Program-made: the position numbers and the translations under genes
The notes under the pieces: generated by a model
Told to the model about the DNA's origin: nothing
Seen by the model: the letters and a program-made list of their open reading frames with translations, nothing else
Databases searched by the model: none
Part shown: positions 45,613-58,475 of the stretch, in pieces
Layout: each line of letters opens with the position of its first letter
Position numbering within the stretch: position 1 is the first letter of the stretch
NCBI RefSeq assembly: GCF_003590095.1
Contig: NC_039491.1
Span: 1,426,001-1,490,000, forward strand
Origin: Trichoplusia ni
Taxonomy: Eukaryota > Arthropoda > Insecta > Lepidoptera > Noctuidae
Reading direction: 5' to 3'
Length of the DNA: 64,000 bases

Positions 45613-46889
45613 AAATAAATCAATGACTGATACTCAACAGACAATTTAAAATTAATTTCGTTTACAGAAATCAAATCGAAAATTTTCGTCGTTCTAATAA
45701 AAATCGTTTTGGCCGTGATCTCAAAGAATCGTTATCCTTCAAAGGACGCTTAAGTGCTCACAACAAAGAATTTAATATCAGATAGATCACCAATATTTTT
45801 AAAAATAGAGATCAAACGATCATTTAGTAAATCGTACGAGATACGTGACAATTGCTTTTGCAAATATTGTTACTTTTTCATTTTATTGAATGTTCTTTTA
45901 GTGATGGTAACATGTTTTTCGTTAATGGATTACAGCTGTTCTTTAAAATGTATTTTTCGTGTTGCCGTCAATTTGTTTAGTTTTCAACCATCTATGTTTT
46001 TATGATTTTGTTTTTGGGATTTAGGGAGAAAAAAATGTATTGTTTTAAAAGCTTTTAAACATATTTTTTATTTTCATCACTAAGATACACTATTTTCCCA
46101 AAGATAGTTTGTTGGTAAAAAAGGGGAATGGGGAAAATAAAAGTTAGTGAAGCGTACATCAAAGAATGTTTTGGCGCTAAAATCTTGCATGGGATAGTTA
46201 CCGTAGCAAACACTTTCCAACGTTTACAACAAATTTCATGAAAATTATTAAATGATACAACTTTTCTTACGAATACTATATAAAAAAACTCGATAAAAAT
46301 AACAATAACCTTAAATTATTTTAGTAAATCTAGTCTGCTGTTGTGTCAGTTTTTTAGATAGGAATTAAAAGAAAAGAAAAGGGAGGCTCTGACAGTGCAG
46401 TAACCAAGAAAAAAAAACCAAAACTAAAAACTAAGATTAATCTTAATCTAGAATAATAGAAGTAACTAAAAATATTTCTCGAAATTAAATGACGCTTTCA
46501 GTAAATAGTAATTAAGTAAGTGATTAAACCCATCACATTAATATCAGTGCCTAAAGCAGTTAAGAAAACAAACGCTTCAGACAGATTAATTGCCTAGTTT
46601 AGGCCTTGAGTCATAAACGAATTATTATAGGTTGTTATACTAATAATGCTTTATGAGATAATGCTGTAATTTTGTGAAACGGGCAATTTCATAATCAGCT
46701 TTGTTAAACTGATCACGATAAGATATTACTCACTTTGAACAGTAGTTTTTAGCTTACTCAAAAAATAACTACGGATTCTTTGAACGAATTTAATTTTTTG
46801 TTCGTTTTAAATATAAATTGTTCATCTTCCAGTTTTCGCAAGGCATGTGCTAAGGTATGCGCCTGATCACTCTAATGTTGTGTTGGAGC
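45613..46889. other. Non-coding; no gene recognised
   Basis: AT-rich; no supported feature. Confidence 0.45.
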
Positions 46890-46992
46890 AGCGATCGGAA
46901 CAAAAACTATCCTATGTGTAACTATTATGTTACTATCCTATGGTTCAAAGTTTCGTCTTTGGTGGCTTTTGCATGAAAGAGGATAAACATGC
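46890..46992 (-). repeat. Fragment related to the Helitron-type element at 58322
   Basis: aactatcctatgtgtaac and a gttcaaagtttcgtctttgg block resemble the body of the element at 58322-58475. Neither terminus remains. Confidence 0.4.
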
Positions 46993-47002
46993 TTAAATCA
47001 TA

Positions 47003-47394
47003 ATATACACGGTGATTTTTTAGTCGTCTTACAAAAGTAGCCCAGTTCATGTACCCGACGTAAAATACCCCTAGGCACGATTATTATTTTTTATCATCAA
47101 CTAAGATAATAAGTACGAAGAAAAATTAAACAAGAGAAATCTGAAATATACTCTTAATGATGATAAAAACGCCACCGCCCGCGCCCTTGACCATTGTTAC
47201 AAGGCTCGGACCGCGCTTGCAACAGAGCTGTGTTTCTAAAAAACTACGAATTGCATCATAAAATTGAATAAAATTGCATTTTAAGTTTATTGAAATCTCA
47301 TAAATACCTATTTTTTTATCATGAACGTGTTCTAGTCAATGGATACATGAACAGGGCTGCTTTTGTAAGACGACTTAAAAATCACGGTGTATAT
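47003..47394. mobile_element. 392-bp MITE with about 54-bp imperfect terminal inverted repeats, copy 1
   Basis: The left end (atatacacggtgattttt...) and the reverse complement of the right end match over about 54 bases with some five mismatches. The interior is unusually GC-rich for the region (gccaccgcccgcgccc near 47171). It has no coding capacity. A TA-type target site is possible but ambiguous because both ends lie in tata. The transposase family is not identified. Confidence 0.8.
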
Positions 47395-48678
47395 AAACTT
47401 TCGAGGCTTATTATATTAGTAGGAGAACAGAACATACCAACAAACAAGCTGCCTACAGATAGGTTGGTACATGAAAATCTTAATTTGTAACCGAGATCCC
47501 GAAGTTTTGATTAATTTGTGTGAGCATTTGAGTTCAAAGCCAAATTAATGCCCTTCCGGTAGACCGCCGCACTTCATAACATCAAGTTTAACGTGAAATT
47601 GCGTTATAGCGAAATAGCCAAAGTTTATAGGCAATATCAAAAAACATTGGCAACTTATTTACATTAAAACTTGTAACGAACGTCAGAATTGGCTATTTCC
47701 GAAATTCCTTTTTCTTTAATAATCCAATTGCTTTCCTATCTGATTAATTTTATTTAAGATCAGGTTTTCAGGAGCTGAATATGAAACGTCTCCATTTAGG
47801 ATAATATAATTAACTCATACAATTTGTTTGGCTTTTATTTTATTATTGACCGTTGTCGTCGAATAACGAAAAAGTAATACATATGATAATTAAGACAGTT
47901 TGTATAACGGTCTGTTTGAATAACTGTTTTAATTTATTTGGTTTGCTATACATGCATGTGCGTCTAATTTTGTTAAATAAAATTATTAAAAATAATAGTT
48001 CCAGCATACCAAAAGAATAATACATGATAATTCCAAGATAAATATGTCGACCTCAAGCATGAATCTAGTACCACCCATATATTAACTTCAAGTCACTATG
48101 ACATTGTCATGCAAGGAACATTTAGCAATAACATACGAGACAATATATTGAGCTAGCTCCTGGTCTAATCTAATTCAACGTACCTAAATGTACCATAATA
48201 TATCTCCCTATCCACTATAACTACTAGAGTGGAGCTCTATATCAACTGATTCCCAATAGTTTCGTAAATTATTATCGATGCTATTGTCTAGATGTTCATC
48301 ATTCTATGGTCAGTGTGTGCATTGTCTCTCGTCTCAATAGAATTGACTGCAATGGATCAAGATCTAGTAAATGTAAACAATTATTAATTTATCGGTGTCT
48401 CTTAGTTCTTAATATTTTTAAATATAAGTAATATATTTTTTAAGAATTTGATCTTAGTCATTTACAAATTTACTAAACACCGCATATCATTGTAGTTTTT
48501 TTTTTAAATATTCAATTGACGTAGACTCTGAATCCCAACTTTTTTTTTTACATTTTTTCAAAATGCATGGAAGTTAAAAAAGAAGAAAACTCCGAATACA
48601 AAACAAGGTAACAGAAACTGTTACTCCATTACCATACATCAAAGACTGTCTGCTATGTGCACACAAAATAAAACTAAT
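47395..48678. other. Non-coding; no gene recognised
   Basis: AT-rich; no supported feature between the MITE and the next repeat. Confidence 0.45.
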
Positions 48679-49530
48679 TGAAACCAGACAAATGCGAGTC
48701 GGACTCGCGATGCCAAGGGATCCGTACCATTTGACTAGACAATTTTATTAGTTAAAAATGTACAACCAACTTCAAATAAAAACTTCTGATCCAAACTTGA
48801 TGGAAGTCAATTTAATTTTACGTTCTTTTTTATCTAGCCTACTGTGTCCCACTGCTGGGCAAAAGCCTCCCCCAAATCCTTCTACGATTCCCTATTCTGT
48901 CCGTCATAGAACCAGCCGCAGCAATTTTACGTTAAATAAAAAAAATATCAACAAAATTGGTTGACACAGTGTGAAGTTCTGAGGTATTAACATTAAAAAC
49001 GTTGGTTGAAAACAAATTGGATATTTGTCACCCATCAACAAGTATGTAATATTTTTTTATTTTATTATTGTTTAAAAATACATCATGATCTATGAAAAAT
49101 AGGGATGACGACTGGGTATAAAAAGAAAAAATCTCATTAGTCCCTCAGTTAGATAATTGAAAAGTATTAGACACGGATTTTTTCCTTTTTCAGAAAAACT
49201 AGAACTGACAAAGATTAACTGTTTTAAAGTTTAGGGAGGGGGCTTTTGACGTAACGATATGGTAAAATTTATACACAATCGTGACGTCACGCGTAAGTTT
49301 CATTCACTGTAATTTGGTTAATTTATGTTTGCGGGACAAATTAAAAAATACATATCCATTATTATACAAAAAACTACAAGACGGACAATGCAAAAAAAAA
49401 ATTGTCATCATCCCTATTCAACTGTCTAGTTATCACAATTTCTGAGATACAACCTAGTCACGAACGTACACACATACAGTGGAGTCTCTGAAATAGGGTT
49501 TCAATTTAGCCTTTTCGTATACGGGACCAT
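48679..49530 (-). repeat. Copy 8 of the caccaggctgtatctc family, with internal insertions
   Basis: The plus strand opens with acaaatgcgagtcggactcgc (antisense 3' end) and closes with ctgtctagttatcacaatttc, tgagatacaacctag and a gggtttcaat/tacgggacc block (antisense 5' half). It is longer than other copies because an RTE fragment (48832-48908) and other sequence lie inside. Confidence 0.5.
48832..48908 (-). pseudogene. RTE-type LINE 3' end fragment
   Basis: Antisense to ggatttgggggaggcttttgcccagcagtgggacacagtaggctaga-type sequence: the same C-terminal codons and stop seen at 56550-56605, in the opposite orientation. Only the last 20 or so codons remain. Confidence 0.65.
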
Positions 49531-49781
49531 AATAAAAATCTGGTCGTGATATAAAAAATGAAATGCTTTCTATTCCTCTGTCGAAAGCTAACAAAACGTC
49601 TATTAAATGCAACCGACCGAAGCTTTGTGGCCTATCGAGGCTTCATATTTGGATGTATTCAATACTCTGTTTGCGTATATTCAAGTTTTCAGCTTTCGTT
49701 GGGAATCTGGTAGTTGTTTACACCTTTCTTGGTATAGGAGAGCTTTAAGGTCGATATTTGAATAAACGGTAGTTGAAGCTG

Positions 49782-50144
49782 ATATACACCGTGAATTTTT
49801 AGTCGTCTTATAAAAGCAGCCCAGTTCATGTATCCAATTACTAGAACACGGTCATGATAAAAAAATATGTATTTATGAGATTTGAAAAAAAAAAATGCAA
49901 TTTTTATTCAATATTATGATGCAATTCGTAGTTTTTTAGAAACACAGCTCTGTTGCGAGCGTGGTCCGAGCCTTGTAACAATGTTGAGGGGCGCGGGCGG
50001 CGGCGTTTTTATCATTATTAAGAGTATATTTCAGATTTCTCTTGTTTAATTTTTCTTCGTACTTATTATCTTAGTTGATGATAAAAAAATAATAATGGCA
50101 CCTAGGGGTATTTTACTGTATCTGTACTGTATCACCGTGTATAT
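49782..50144. mobile_element. MITE copy 2, inverted relative to 47003-47394
   Basis: Same element in opposite orientation: its left end matches the right end of copy 1 and the interior (gggcgcgggcggcggcg) is the reverse complement of copy 1's. Its right terminal repeat keeps only about 14 bases before diverging, so roughly 40 bp of that arm were lost or replaced. Confidence 0.8.
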
Positions 50145-50494
50145 ATTTTTTTATACAATAAAGCAGATTCTAAATATGAAAGTATGAATTGGGTGATAGG
50201 TTTGAGCCTACATTTATGCAGAGTTTGGGTCATATTATGTCATCAGATCTATTGAAATAATTATTCAAATGTTTTTTTTTTACTTTTGTACACTTTAAGC
50301 ATTGTGTCGCTGGTCAGGCTTAAATAAAGTGCATTGAAATTTAGAATAAATTGAATGTAGTTTTTACTATCATATTCAGATATTTTGAGCAGAAATCAAA
50401 GGGAAAAGTGACCTAAGTAATTAAACATCATTAGGTAGCTATTTAAATGAAAAAATAATGTGACAGTTCATATATTCCTAGATGGTGTATATCT

Positions 50495-50650
50495 GCTGAG
50501 GTTATAACTACAACTAATAAAGGGTAAACCGATATCTTACGGGCATAAACTTGACGGAAATCCAACTTTATTGCCTATTTATGTTTCTATGGCCGATTTC
50601 TACGAAACCCACAGTATTGCGAGACCGACTCGCACTTTACCGGTTCTTAA
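50495..50650 (+). repeat. 3' half of the caccaggctgtatctc family (copy 9)
   Basis: tcttacgggcataaacttgac and the end signature gcgagaccgactcgcacttta match the 3' half of the family. Confidence 0.6.
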
Positions 50651-52339
50651 TTTTTTTTACTCAGAAAACTGTAACGTTTGTTTGGATATCAACGTACAAA
50701 TATTGACTATAATGTTTGCGTCCAAATTAATTCATGTGACTAAGTAAATATGATCCGATCTTCATAAATATCAACAAACTTTGTAAAATTGTAACATTTA
50801 AAATGTGGATTTTTTTTTAATTTGTCGGTAACAAATATTATTTGTTTGAATAAGTCATTCACGCTCGCAATGAGGACTAAGTGTGTGTCACTGACCTATT
50901 TATAGTAACAGAATTTAATATAATTTTAGTATCATCATCACCCTAGCTGTTTCCTAATTAAACCTAACTTCCTAATCTATACCATATTATTTTTATTAAA
51001 AACTAAAACATGCTATTCTTAGAAAGCCTAAAAACCTACTTTAAGTGATAGAGGCAAATAGTTTTTTTATATAGTTTTCTGTAGCTTCAAATGTTTATTA
51101 TTTTTTCCTATACCAAAAAATTGTACACGTAAGGTTTGTTTCTAACATTTTTTTTACTTTTAATCACTTTCAGAAAGTCATTTTTGTTACTGGATATTGA
51201 CTTCACAACTATTTAGAACACTATACTTTATGCCTATATCACGTTATCAAAGAAATAAAACAAGAAAGCGTTGAAACAAAAACCTATCATCCATCATTAC
51301 CATGCACCGTATTCGCCAAATACGTCAATTGTACAAAACAATTAGCCAATATCCAACACGGGAGCAAGTCTCTTCACATACAAATTACGTATTCAACGCT
51401 CAATTCATTAATTATTCAATTAGCTATCATTGTTCACCGCTTCTCTATCAACCGACGCAGGCAAACATATTTATCAGTCTCCCTTAACACCAAATCAGGA
51501 AGAAATATAGCTGTTCCTCATAATTTTAAACTGGAGTAAAACAATACGGAACGCTAATTAGACCATCCGTTCCGATTTTAGTCATACGATTGGTGTGTCA
51601 TCGGATCCAATGTAGATAACTGATTGACAGAATCTATTTAAACTCACATAGTGGTTTTAGTACCAGTTGAATTAAAAAAAGAAACGACTTTTCAAATATC
51701 CCATGAAATTTAGCATTCAAAGGAATAGTGTAAATCTGAACGAAATATGACACAAAAGTCAGTTCAGTACCTTTCGATCCGACAACTTTCAAACTTCTAC
51801 ACAAGTATTAGATGCAATTGCTAAAAAACTTGTTGAATAATGAAATGAAAACAAAAATGCTGCGGATAATAAAGACGTTGTCACTTTTACATGTATTTTT
51901 TAATGTTTAGACTTCTTAATTGTGAAGAAACTTCAAAACAAACTCAGGGGGCATCACTTCTTTTAAAGTTATCAGACATCGACGAATGGAGGAACTACGG
52001 CACCAAACCGACCCGATACTTAAAATCGGATCGCAAAGTGAGATTATTATAAAACCTTTTGTGTGTCTGTAAGTTGATTTACTTAGGAGCGCTTTATTTC
52101 AGGGCTTTGTTTTAACGGGATCGAGTAAACGATTAAGCCTAATTCGGGAGTTGCTTTACAAATTCTTATCGGCTAATATTAGATTCGTAAGACGTTTCCA
52201 AGTTACGTTTTGGTAAGCGATGTTGGATGAGTAGAGTCAAGCTCAATGTTGTTTTAATTTATTCCGGATAACGCCATCAAGTCTCAAACTGAATACAGCT
52301 CGTTTTATGATTAGTAGAAATGTTACATATCTTTAATAA
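50651..52339. other. Non-coding; no gene recognised
   Basis: AT-rich; no supported feature. Confidence 0.45.
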
Positions 52340-52460
52340 CAAGCAGATAACAAATGATTTTGCACATCACACAAACATTTTGTCCTTGAATCGAACCCAC
52401 AATCTTCAGTATAGCATTCAGGCCAACCACTTGACCAACAGGCCAGTCAAAATATTTTAT
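52340..52460 (-). mobile_element. Worn tRNA-type SINE
   Basis: ttgaatcgaacccacaatc (antisense B box) and aggccaaccacttgaccaac (antisense A-box region) lie at the spacing of a tRNA head. The body is not recognisable. Confidence 0.45.
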
Positions 52461-52486
52461 TTGGTAATTTTTTCATGAAGCAAATG

Positions 52487-52533
52487 AAAATACAATATTG
52501 CTAACGTAATGCAATGCAGCAATATTGTATTTT
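52487..52533. repeat. 16-bp perfect inverted repeat, 15-base loop
   Basis: aaaatacaatattgct and agcaatattgtatttt. AT-rich, so less remarkable than the other hairpins. Confidence 0.6.
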
Positions 52534-54239
52534 AGAAAGCAGCTTAGCAGTTCTTAGATATCTATCAAAGCGAAAGTAATTTAAAAAATAAAAGGATTTA
52601 GGAATCCATTATTTTTTTCACAAAGACAGACTACTTGAAACAGTATTTTTAATGAATTCATTGTCATAGTTCGTATAACATTATTTACTACCTTGTTACT
52701 GAAGATTGGAGATCCAATTTCCTTTTAAGACAGCGTAGGTTGTGAGTCGATAAGAGACCATGTACCTGTTTCATTATGCTACTTTTTTTTTAATAGCCAA
52801 GATGCAAAGGTTATAGTATCAATTTTTAATGAGAGTCCTCCTTGAAAGGTTGCTGGTAATAAGTTTCGAGAACTCTTTTATAGAAAATACAGGTCGTTGG
52901 AGCAGAACCTCTTAAAGTTTCATATTTAGTAAATTCACGCAACGGCCACTTATGACGGTATCCTTAATTAACTTTAATGACTATTATGTGTAAGAACGAC
53001 ATTAAGTTCGGATAAATAAAGTGAATACTTAAACAATTTTTAATTTAATTAGAATTTAAACAAACAATTATATAGAAACTTATATAATTATATAAACTTA
53101 TCGTTTTGAATCAATTGCTAGCACGGCATAACACGGCGGCATTGTACTAAAACCCGATAAAATTCTTTTAAAAACTTTTGTTAAATAATAATTTTGGTAT
53201 GCATAGTTTGGTGTTGTTTTAATTCGCTTTTGGTTGAATACGTGACGCATTTTTGCACTACAAATAATTCAACTTATCCGTGCGTACAATTGTCATCGAT
53301 TTTTAGCATGAGAACATTCATTTTTATACTTAAATGTAGGCTATGGGCGATGACTGTATAGTTACCCGCACATTGCGCCGAGTGCAAAGGTGATTTGGCG
53401 AGACTGCTCTTGATGGTGGTCACAAGCAATCTGAAACATGTGACTATCATTATTTAGAAGCTACGGTTTTTGGCTTGGTTTATTTGTTATACGAATCTAC
53501 ATCTCTCGCTGATGACGCGCAATAGGAAGGATATTGGAGTCCGTCAATCTGGGCCTATCTGCAATGAAGACTATTTAACACAAAAATGATTTTTATCAAT
53601 CTTATAGGTGAACAAAATGGACATTTTAGTTATATTTAAAAGTGAAAGAAAAAGAAATATTATTGACACAAATATTTTTTTTTAACAGTGATAGATAATT
53701 AGATCTTTAATAAGCTAACTCACCATTTTTGTTTTCCATACTTATATATTACACCAAGTGTTTCCATTCAGCACCTTCCTCTGTTGGAGACGTAAGCCTT
53801 TCCCAAAGAGAACCAACTATCTTGCTTTAAGAATAAAAAAAAAGTATTTATTTCTACCTAATCTTTCTGTACGACCAGCAATAAACCACCTGAAGTAGAA
53901 TGCAGTACGTGTTGAACGATTCCCGATACTTATACGACCTGTAAGCTGCAAATCTGTTTGAAGCTTGGATTATTGAAGACCTCTTTTCATTGCGACCTTA
54001 CCAAGCCCTATTGTCTGTACAGGTATCTGCTTAATACTTAAGATCCGAACTGTGTTAGGAATTAAGTATGATCGGCAACTAAAGTTTTTGAATAATAAGA
54101 TTTACAAAGCTCTTAAATGTAAACAAAAAGTAGAGTACTTTTGGTTTAGTATACTTCGAGACAAATGAGCTTAAACACCAGAATGACTTCAGTAAAAACT
54201 TGATGAATATCAATTTTATTGTCATTTTATTGTCATTTT
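52534..54239. other. Non-coding; one possible RTE 3' fragment
   Basis: ctgttggagacgtaagcctttcc near 53780 resembles the antisense RTE 3' end phrase. Nothing else is recognised. Confidence 0.35.
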
Positions 54240-54535
54240 TAAACTTTCCGATCTAAAGAGTAAAACGGAACTGTATGATTTTGCTTCACTTTTTGGCCGT
54301 TCGTTTGTCACCAGGCTGTACCTCAAGAACTGTGATGATAGACAGTTAAATTTCAATAAAATAATGTGATGTTATTGCTACTATGACAATTAGTAATTGA
54401 AATGAACTTCGAGATAAAGCAATGATTGGTGAGGTCATAAATTCGATGGGTAATCAATATTTGTTGCTCATTTTTTTCTTTTGTATTTTTAGAAACCTTA
54501 GTATCACGAGTCTGACCGTTTTAATTAGAAATTCC
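54240..54535 (+). repeat. Copy 10 of the caccaggctgtatctc family
   Basis: gtttgtcaccaggctgtacc, tgtgatgatagacagttaaa, gaggtcataaattcgatggg and tatcacgagtctgacc occur in family order. Confidence 0.7.
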
Positions 54536-54880
54536 TAAATCTGCATTTGTTTATAAACTCTACTTGCTGACTCTACTTTTTTATAGTGCAAAGCATTGAG
54601 CAAAGTTTCTAACACTTCGTTTTTTAAAGCTTTTACCTCGAGTTAGAAATCCGTATACATGTCTCGAGTGAGCTGTAAACTAGGAGTGGGGGAAATAAGA
54701 TTGTGTGGTGTAAGCGGTCTAGCCATCTGCTGTTTCTCAAACACTTGTGAACAACGTAAGTGTTCAAGAGTGCCGTCTTTTTCTATCAAAAATGAAAAAC
54801 TATGCTGGTATATTTTATGATTCTACTTACTTGTTACTTATAAATTACCACGAGGACGTCCTGCCCACTTTATAATAAAA

Positions 54881-55065
54881 CTAGCTGAGGCTTGCGGCTT
54901 CGCCCTGCTGGATGTCGGTCATTGCTGCATAAACATTTCAAGAAGTAAAGAAGATAAAAGTCATTTTAATCCAAATTGTCAGCTACTTCCATACCAAATT
55001 TCATCAAAATCAATACCGCTGTTTCGTCGTGAAGAGGTAACAAACAAACAAAAAAACACATGCAA
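54881..55065 (-). mobile_element. Helitron-type element, second subfamily
   Basis: On the minus strand it ends gccgcaagcctcagctag at 54881 next to T (antisense of A 54880). The body carries ccaaatttcatcaaaatcaa (plus wording) and a caaacaaacaaa run near the 5' side. The 5' terminus is not sharp. Confidence 0.5.
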
Positions 55066-56458
55066 ACATTACACTGATGGTGTGATTTCCTTTCATTCAA
55101 ATATCATATGTCTTCTTTCTTTATTTGAAAGTATAAGAATGAAAACCATCTAGCAAGGCTTAAAGTAAGACGGCCGAGGAAACGAGATGCAGCTCTACGC
55201 CATGTAGTCTTCTGTCTCACTTCTACAACTGAATTAGTATAACTGCATGAGGTGGTAGACCCCCGAACTCGCATTGTCTCGATGCGCATACATGATATCA
55301 AAAACTTCAACTTTCCTCAAAATTTCTAGATTTAACTAGTTCGTTAGTTTAATTACAGTTTTAAACCATGCGTGTTTGGGACTTGTTTCCTTTGAGACTA
55401 GAAAATTCGTCCAAAACATAACCTTTATTTGTGGACTGTTTGGTGAGTTCAGAATAATAATTTTGCTTCATATTTTAGATATTATATTAATAATGAAGGT
55501 GTGAACAAAGCCTCTGCGTGCTGGACCTGCATGTGCATATAAGCCTTTAAAGGGGTTTTTTCTTTTTAAGTAACCCATTGTATGAAAATCTAATATTTAA
55601 AATTCTCATGTCACAGTGTACTCAATTGAACTCCTCCAAAACGGCTCGATCGACTCTCATTAAATTTTGTGTACATATTGAGTGACTTACCTAACCGACT
55701 TACCGGGTGAAAACCGGAAATATCTATTCTCATCCCACTAAGTTTATTTTTCTGCACCTCGGCAAGATGACATTTGACGGCAGTTAGAAATTCACAATTT
55801 ATACAAACGACATTCACCCTGAAGACGTCCCGGACGTGCTGATCACAGGCCTCTTTCCATAGCCATACTACCCTCAGCCAACCGGCTAAATTATTAGCTA
55901 CTTGAGTAATAATTTAGATAAAGGTAGATTTTTTTAAATTGTATTATCTATATTTAATTACAAATATTATCCTATTCTCAGTGTACTAAATAACAAAGTT
56001 AATCTAAGGACCTCTTAAGTACGTGGTCTTGGGTCACTTCCTCGATAAAGCAATGTCGTTATTGTGTTTATCAATTAGGAAACTTTCAGTGGCTGGTGGG
56101 CCGTAAATTTATAGGGGCATAAATTGCAAAGTTGTCGCCTCTGATAATATAGTACTAATGCGATCGTTAGTCAAACAAAAAGCTTCTGTTATTAGGAGCG
56201 TTTTGTATTATGCGTTCAGGGACTTAGTGGAGAAAAGGTGTAACCAGCTACAATCGAAACAAAGCCTCTCTTTTAGCCATTAAAAACACAATCTAACATA
56301 AAATCGAAATGAAAATGTTTTTATTTCTAATATCTAAGCCTAAAAAGGTGCTTAAGAAACTTGTAAGTATAAAACTACTGAATCTAATATTGAACTTGTT
56401 TAAATAACTGGTTTTGACATAGTCAAAGTCACTACACTATGGGAGCCAACGGATGGAC
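55066..56458. other. Non-coding; no gene recognised
   Basis: A 68-codon minus-strand frame at 55104-55310 (basic, ending FLYFQIKKEDI) has no known domain; it may be part of an old element. Confidence 0.35.
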
Positions 56459-56615
56459 GGCGTCGTCGTGGGTGTCAACGGTGGTCAACCTAGGAAGCGG
56501 TGGCGAGACGACCTTAACGCTTACAGCTCTTCATGCGGCCCAGAATAGAGAGTCGTGGAAGGATTTGGGGAGGCCTTTGCCCAGCAGTGGGACACAGTAG
56601 GCTAGAGAAAAGAAA
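56459..56615 (+). pseudogene. RTE-type LINE, C-terminal coding end
   Basis: Read in frame from 56489, PRKRWRDDL is followed after an in-frame stop and small shift by EAFAQQWDTVG and a stop at 56603-56605. The pair R.W.DDL and EA.AQQWD is the conserved C-terminal signature of insect RTE reverse transcriptases. It is a dead 3' fragment with a purine-rich tail (gagaaaagaaaag). Confidence 0.75.
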
Positions 56616-57084
56616 AGCAACTCGTTTTGACATGGATAACCCATGCACGCTCCGATGGTATGAAGTGTAGTTCCATCTTTGATCGATCAACTTGTGCACT
56701 TGAAGGTTAGCTTCAAGCTCATCAAAAATAACGAGCTCCTCAAAAACAATACTAAACTTAAAAAAAAAAAACAAAATAACTTTCAAAAGTTTTACATCAT
56801 TCTTATAGTTAGCAATCTACAACGTTCTAAGTGTTCAAAGTTCAATAGAGAGAGGAGATCTTAGAACGCCGTTAGCTTGAGTTCATAACTTAGTACTCAC
56901 AACTTGATCGATGCAATGCTTTTGAACTTCAATTTCTAAGTCCGCAGATTGTTTGATAACTTAGTACGGTACATACTTAGGACTAATGGAACGTATGTTA
57001 GCTAAATTTATAAGTACAAATGAAGTAATCCTTGTTATAGAGAAATGTGATTTAAAAATAAGTTTTTAATGTCTGTCAGTTGTT

Positions 57085-57281
57085 TCAAACGCATAAGTGA
57101 AACGATCACAGGTTAAGCTATTTTTGACGCCTCAACCAGTCGAACCCAGGGGTATCTTGTTGCCCAGGTAACTGGGATGAGGAGGTCAGATAGGCAGTCG
57201 CTCCTTGTAGAACACTTAGCTGAAACCGGTTGGACTGGTAGCCAACTCCAACATGGTTGGGAAAAGCCTAGGCCAATGATG
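57085..57281 (+). mobile_element. 5S-type SINE with internal deletion
   Basis: The 5S-like head (cgcataagtgaaacgatcac, aggttaagct, tttgacgcc) is followed at once by the tail half (ggtaactgggatgaggaggtc to aacatggttgggaaaagcc). The box C region and mid body present at 24952-25305 are deleted. Its gatcac is closer to 5S rRNA than the first copy. Confidence 0.7.
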
Positions 57282-57394
57282 TCAGTTTTTTCATGACACA
57301 TGGGAGAGAATGAGATGGCATGCAGATTTTCGCTTTCCATATCGTTATTAGATTTTTCCTTTTTTCTATCTTTTTAAAAATGTTCTAGAAACAT

Positions 57395-57545
57395 TCAAGT
57401 CAAATACATAGACACCCAGACTGAGGACAAGCTTTCGCGGATTACACAAAAGCTTGTCCAGCGCGGAGATCAAACCTGCCACACGTCGCGCAAAGTGGGT
57501 TTTTCGTGGTGTTCTCACCCACTCGGCTATCCATGCAGTCAAAGC
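57395..57545 (-). mobile_element. Worn tRNA-type SINE, third variety
   Basis: gcggagatcaaacctgcc (antisense B box) and cacccactcggctatccatg (antisense A-box region) mark the head. The body holds a stem formed by gacaagctttcg and aaaagcttgtc. Confidence 0.5.
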
Positions 57546-58321
57546 CAGCTATAAAGTATTAGGTAATTAATAACCTCGATATAACATTGAAATTTTTATA
57601 GTTATAGTTTTAGTGAGTAAAACATGCGTAAAGTAATTAGAATCTTCTCTATGCCATCTGATGGGTCAAAACACTCGGAAGACCAAAAATGAACGACGGA
57701 AAGGATGGATCCGGCTCAAAGGACCAAAAAATATAAAGGACGTTCCTTGCGTGATATAATGATAAAAGGATAAGCGCATAACCGCCTTAATGACCCCTTT
57801 TCATATATTATGTATGTATTGTATACACTAGTGTATGTGGAGACTTAAGGCATGAATGGGTTTTTTAGTTTCATGTTTCCTTTTTTAATTTTTACCATCA
57901 ATAAAATCTTTGAAAGGAATTATAACTCTTTATTTCATTACTTAAATTTTAATTTTCGTATAAATAATCTTTATAGAGAAAATTTCAACAAGTTAACGAT
58001 ATATTTAGCCTTAGCTCTAGCTTTTTTATTTTAGTGATACAATCTGGGTTAGCGATTGTAATAATGTCATTTGTCTAACGCGGATGACAAAATTCAAGGT
58101 CTAATTTAGGTTTTTAGCACTCTAAAGGACCTATTTTATCTTTGGAGGGTACAACACAAAGGATATGTCATAGACCAGTAACAAGATATGAGATAAGGAA
58201 AATCTTTTGCAAAATATAGATAAGTTTTCAAACACTTCATTTTAAGATACTTAACTATCAGGCTTTGCAGGAAGACAGGCCATAGAATTCATAATGGTGA
58301 TGGCATTTATTTATTTAACAA
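57546..58321. other. Non-coding; no gene recognised
   Basis: AT-rich; no supported feature. Confidence 0.4.
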
Positions 58322-58475
58322 CTAGCTCTTGCCCGTGGGCCCGCCCGCTACAAAATATAACAACTATCCTATGTGTAAATTTCGGTTATAAACTATCTAT
58401 GTACCAAGTTTCGTTCAAATCCGTTCATTGGTTTTTGCGTGGAAGAGGAACAAACATCCATACATACAAACCGAA
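58322..58475 (-). mobile_element. Helitron-type element, third variety
   Basis: On the minus strand it ends gggcccacgggcaagagctag beside T. The body has aactatcctatgtgtaaatt and aagtttcgttcaaatccg (plus wording), phrases common in lepidopteran non-autonomous Helitrons. A 118-codon frame across it is accidental. Confidence 0.5.

Noticed and set aside
56514..56786. 90-codon minus-strand frame
   Set aside because: It is antisense to the RTE C-terminal fragment; the plus strand carries the conserved RWRDDL and AQQWD codons.
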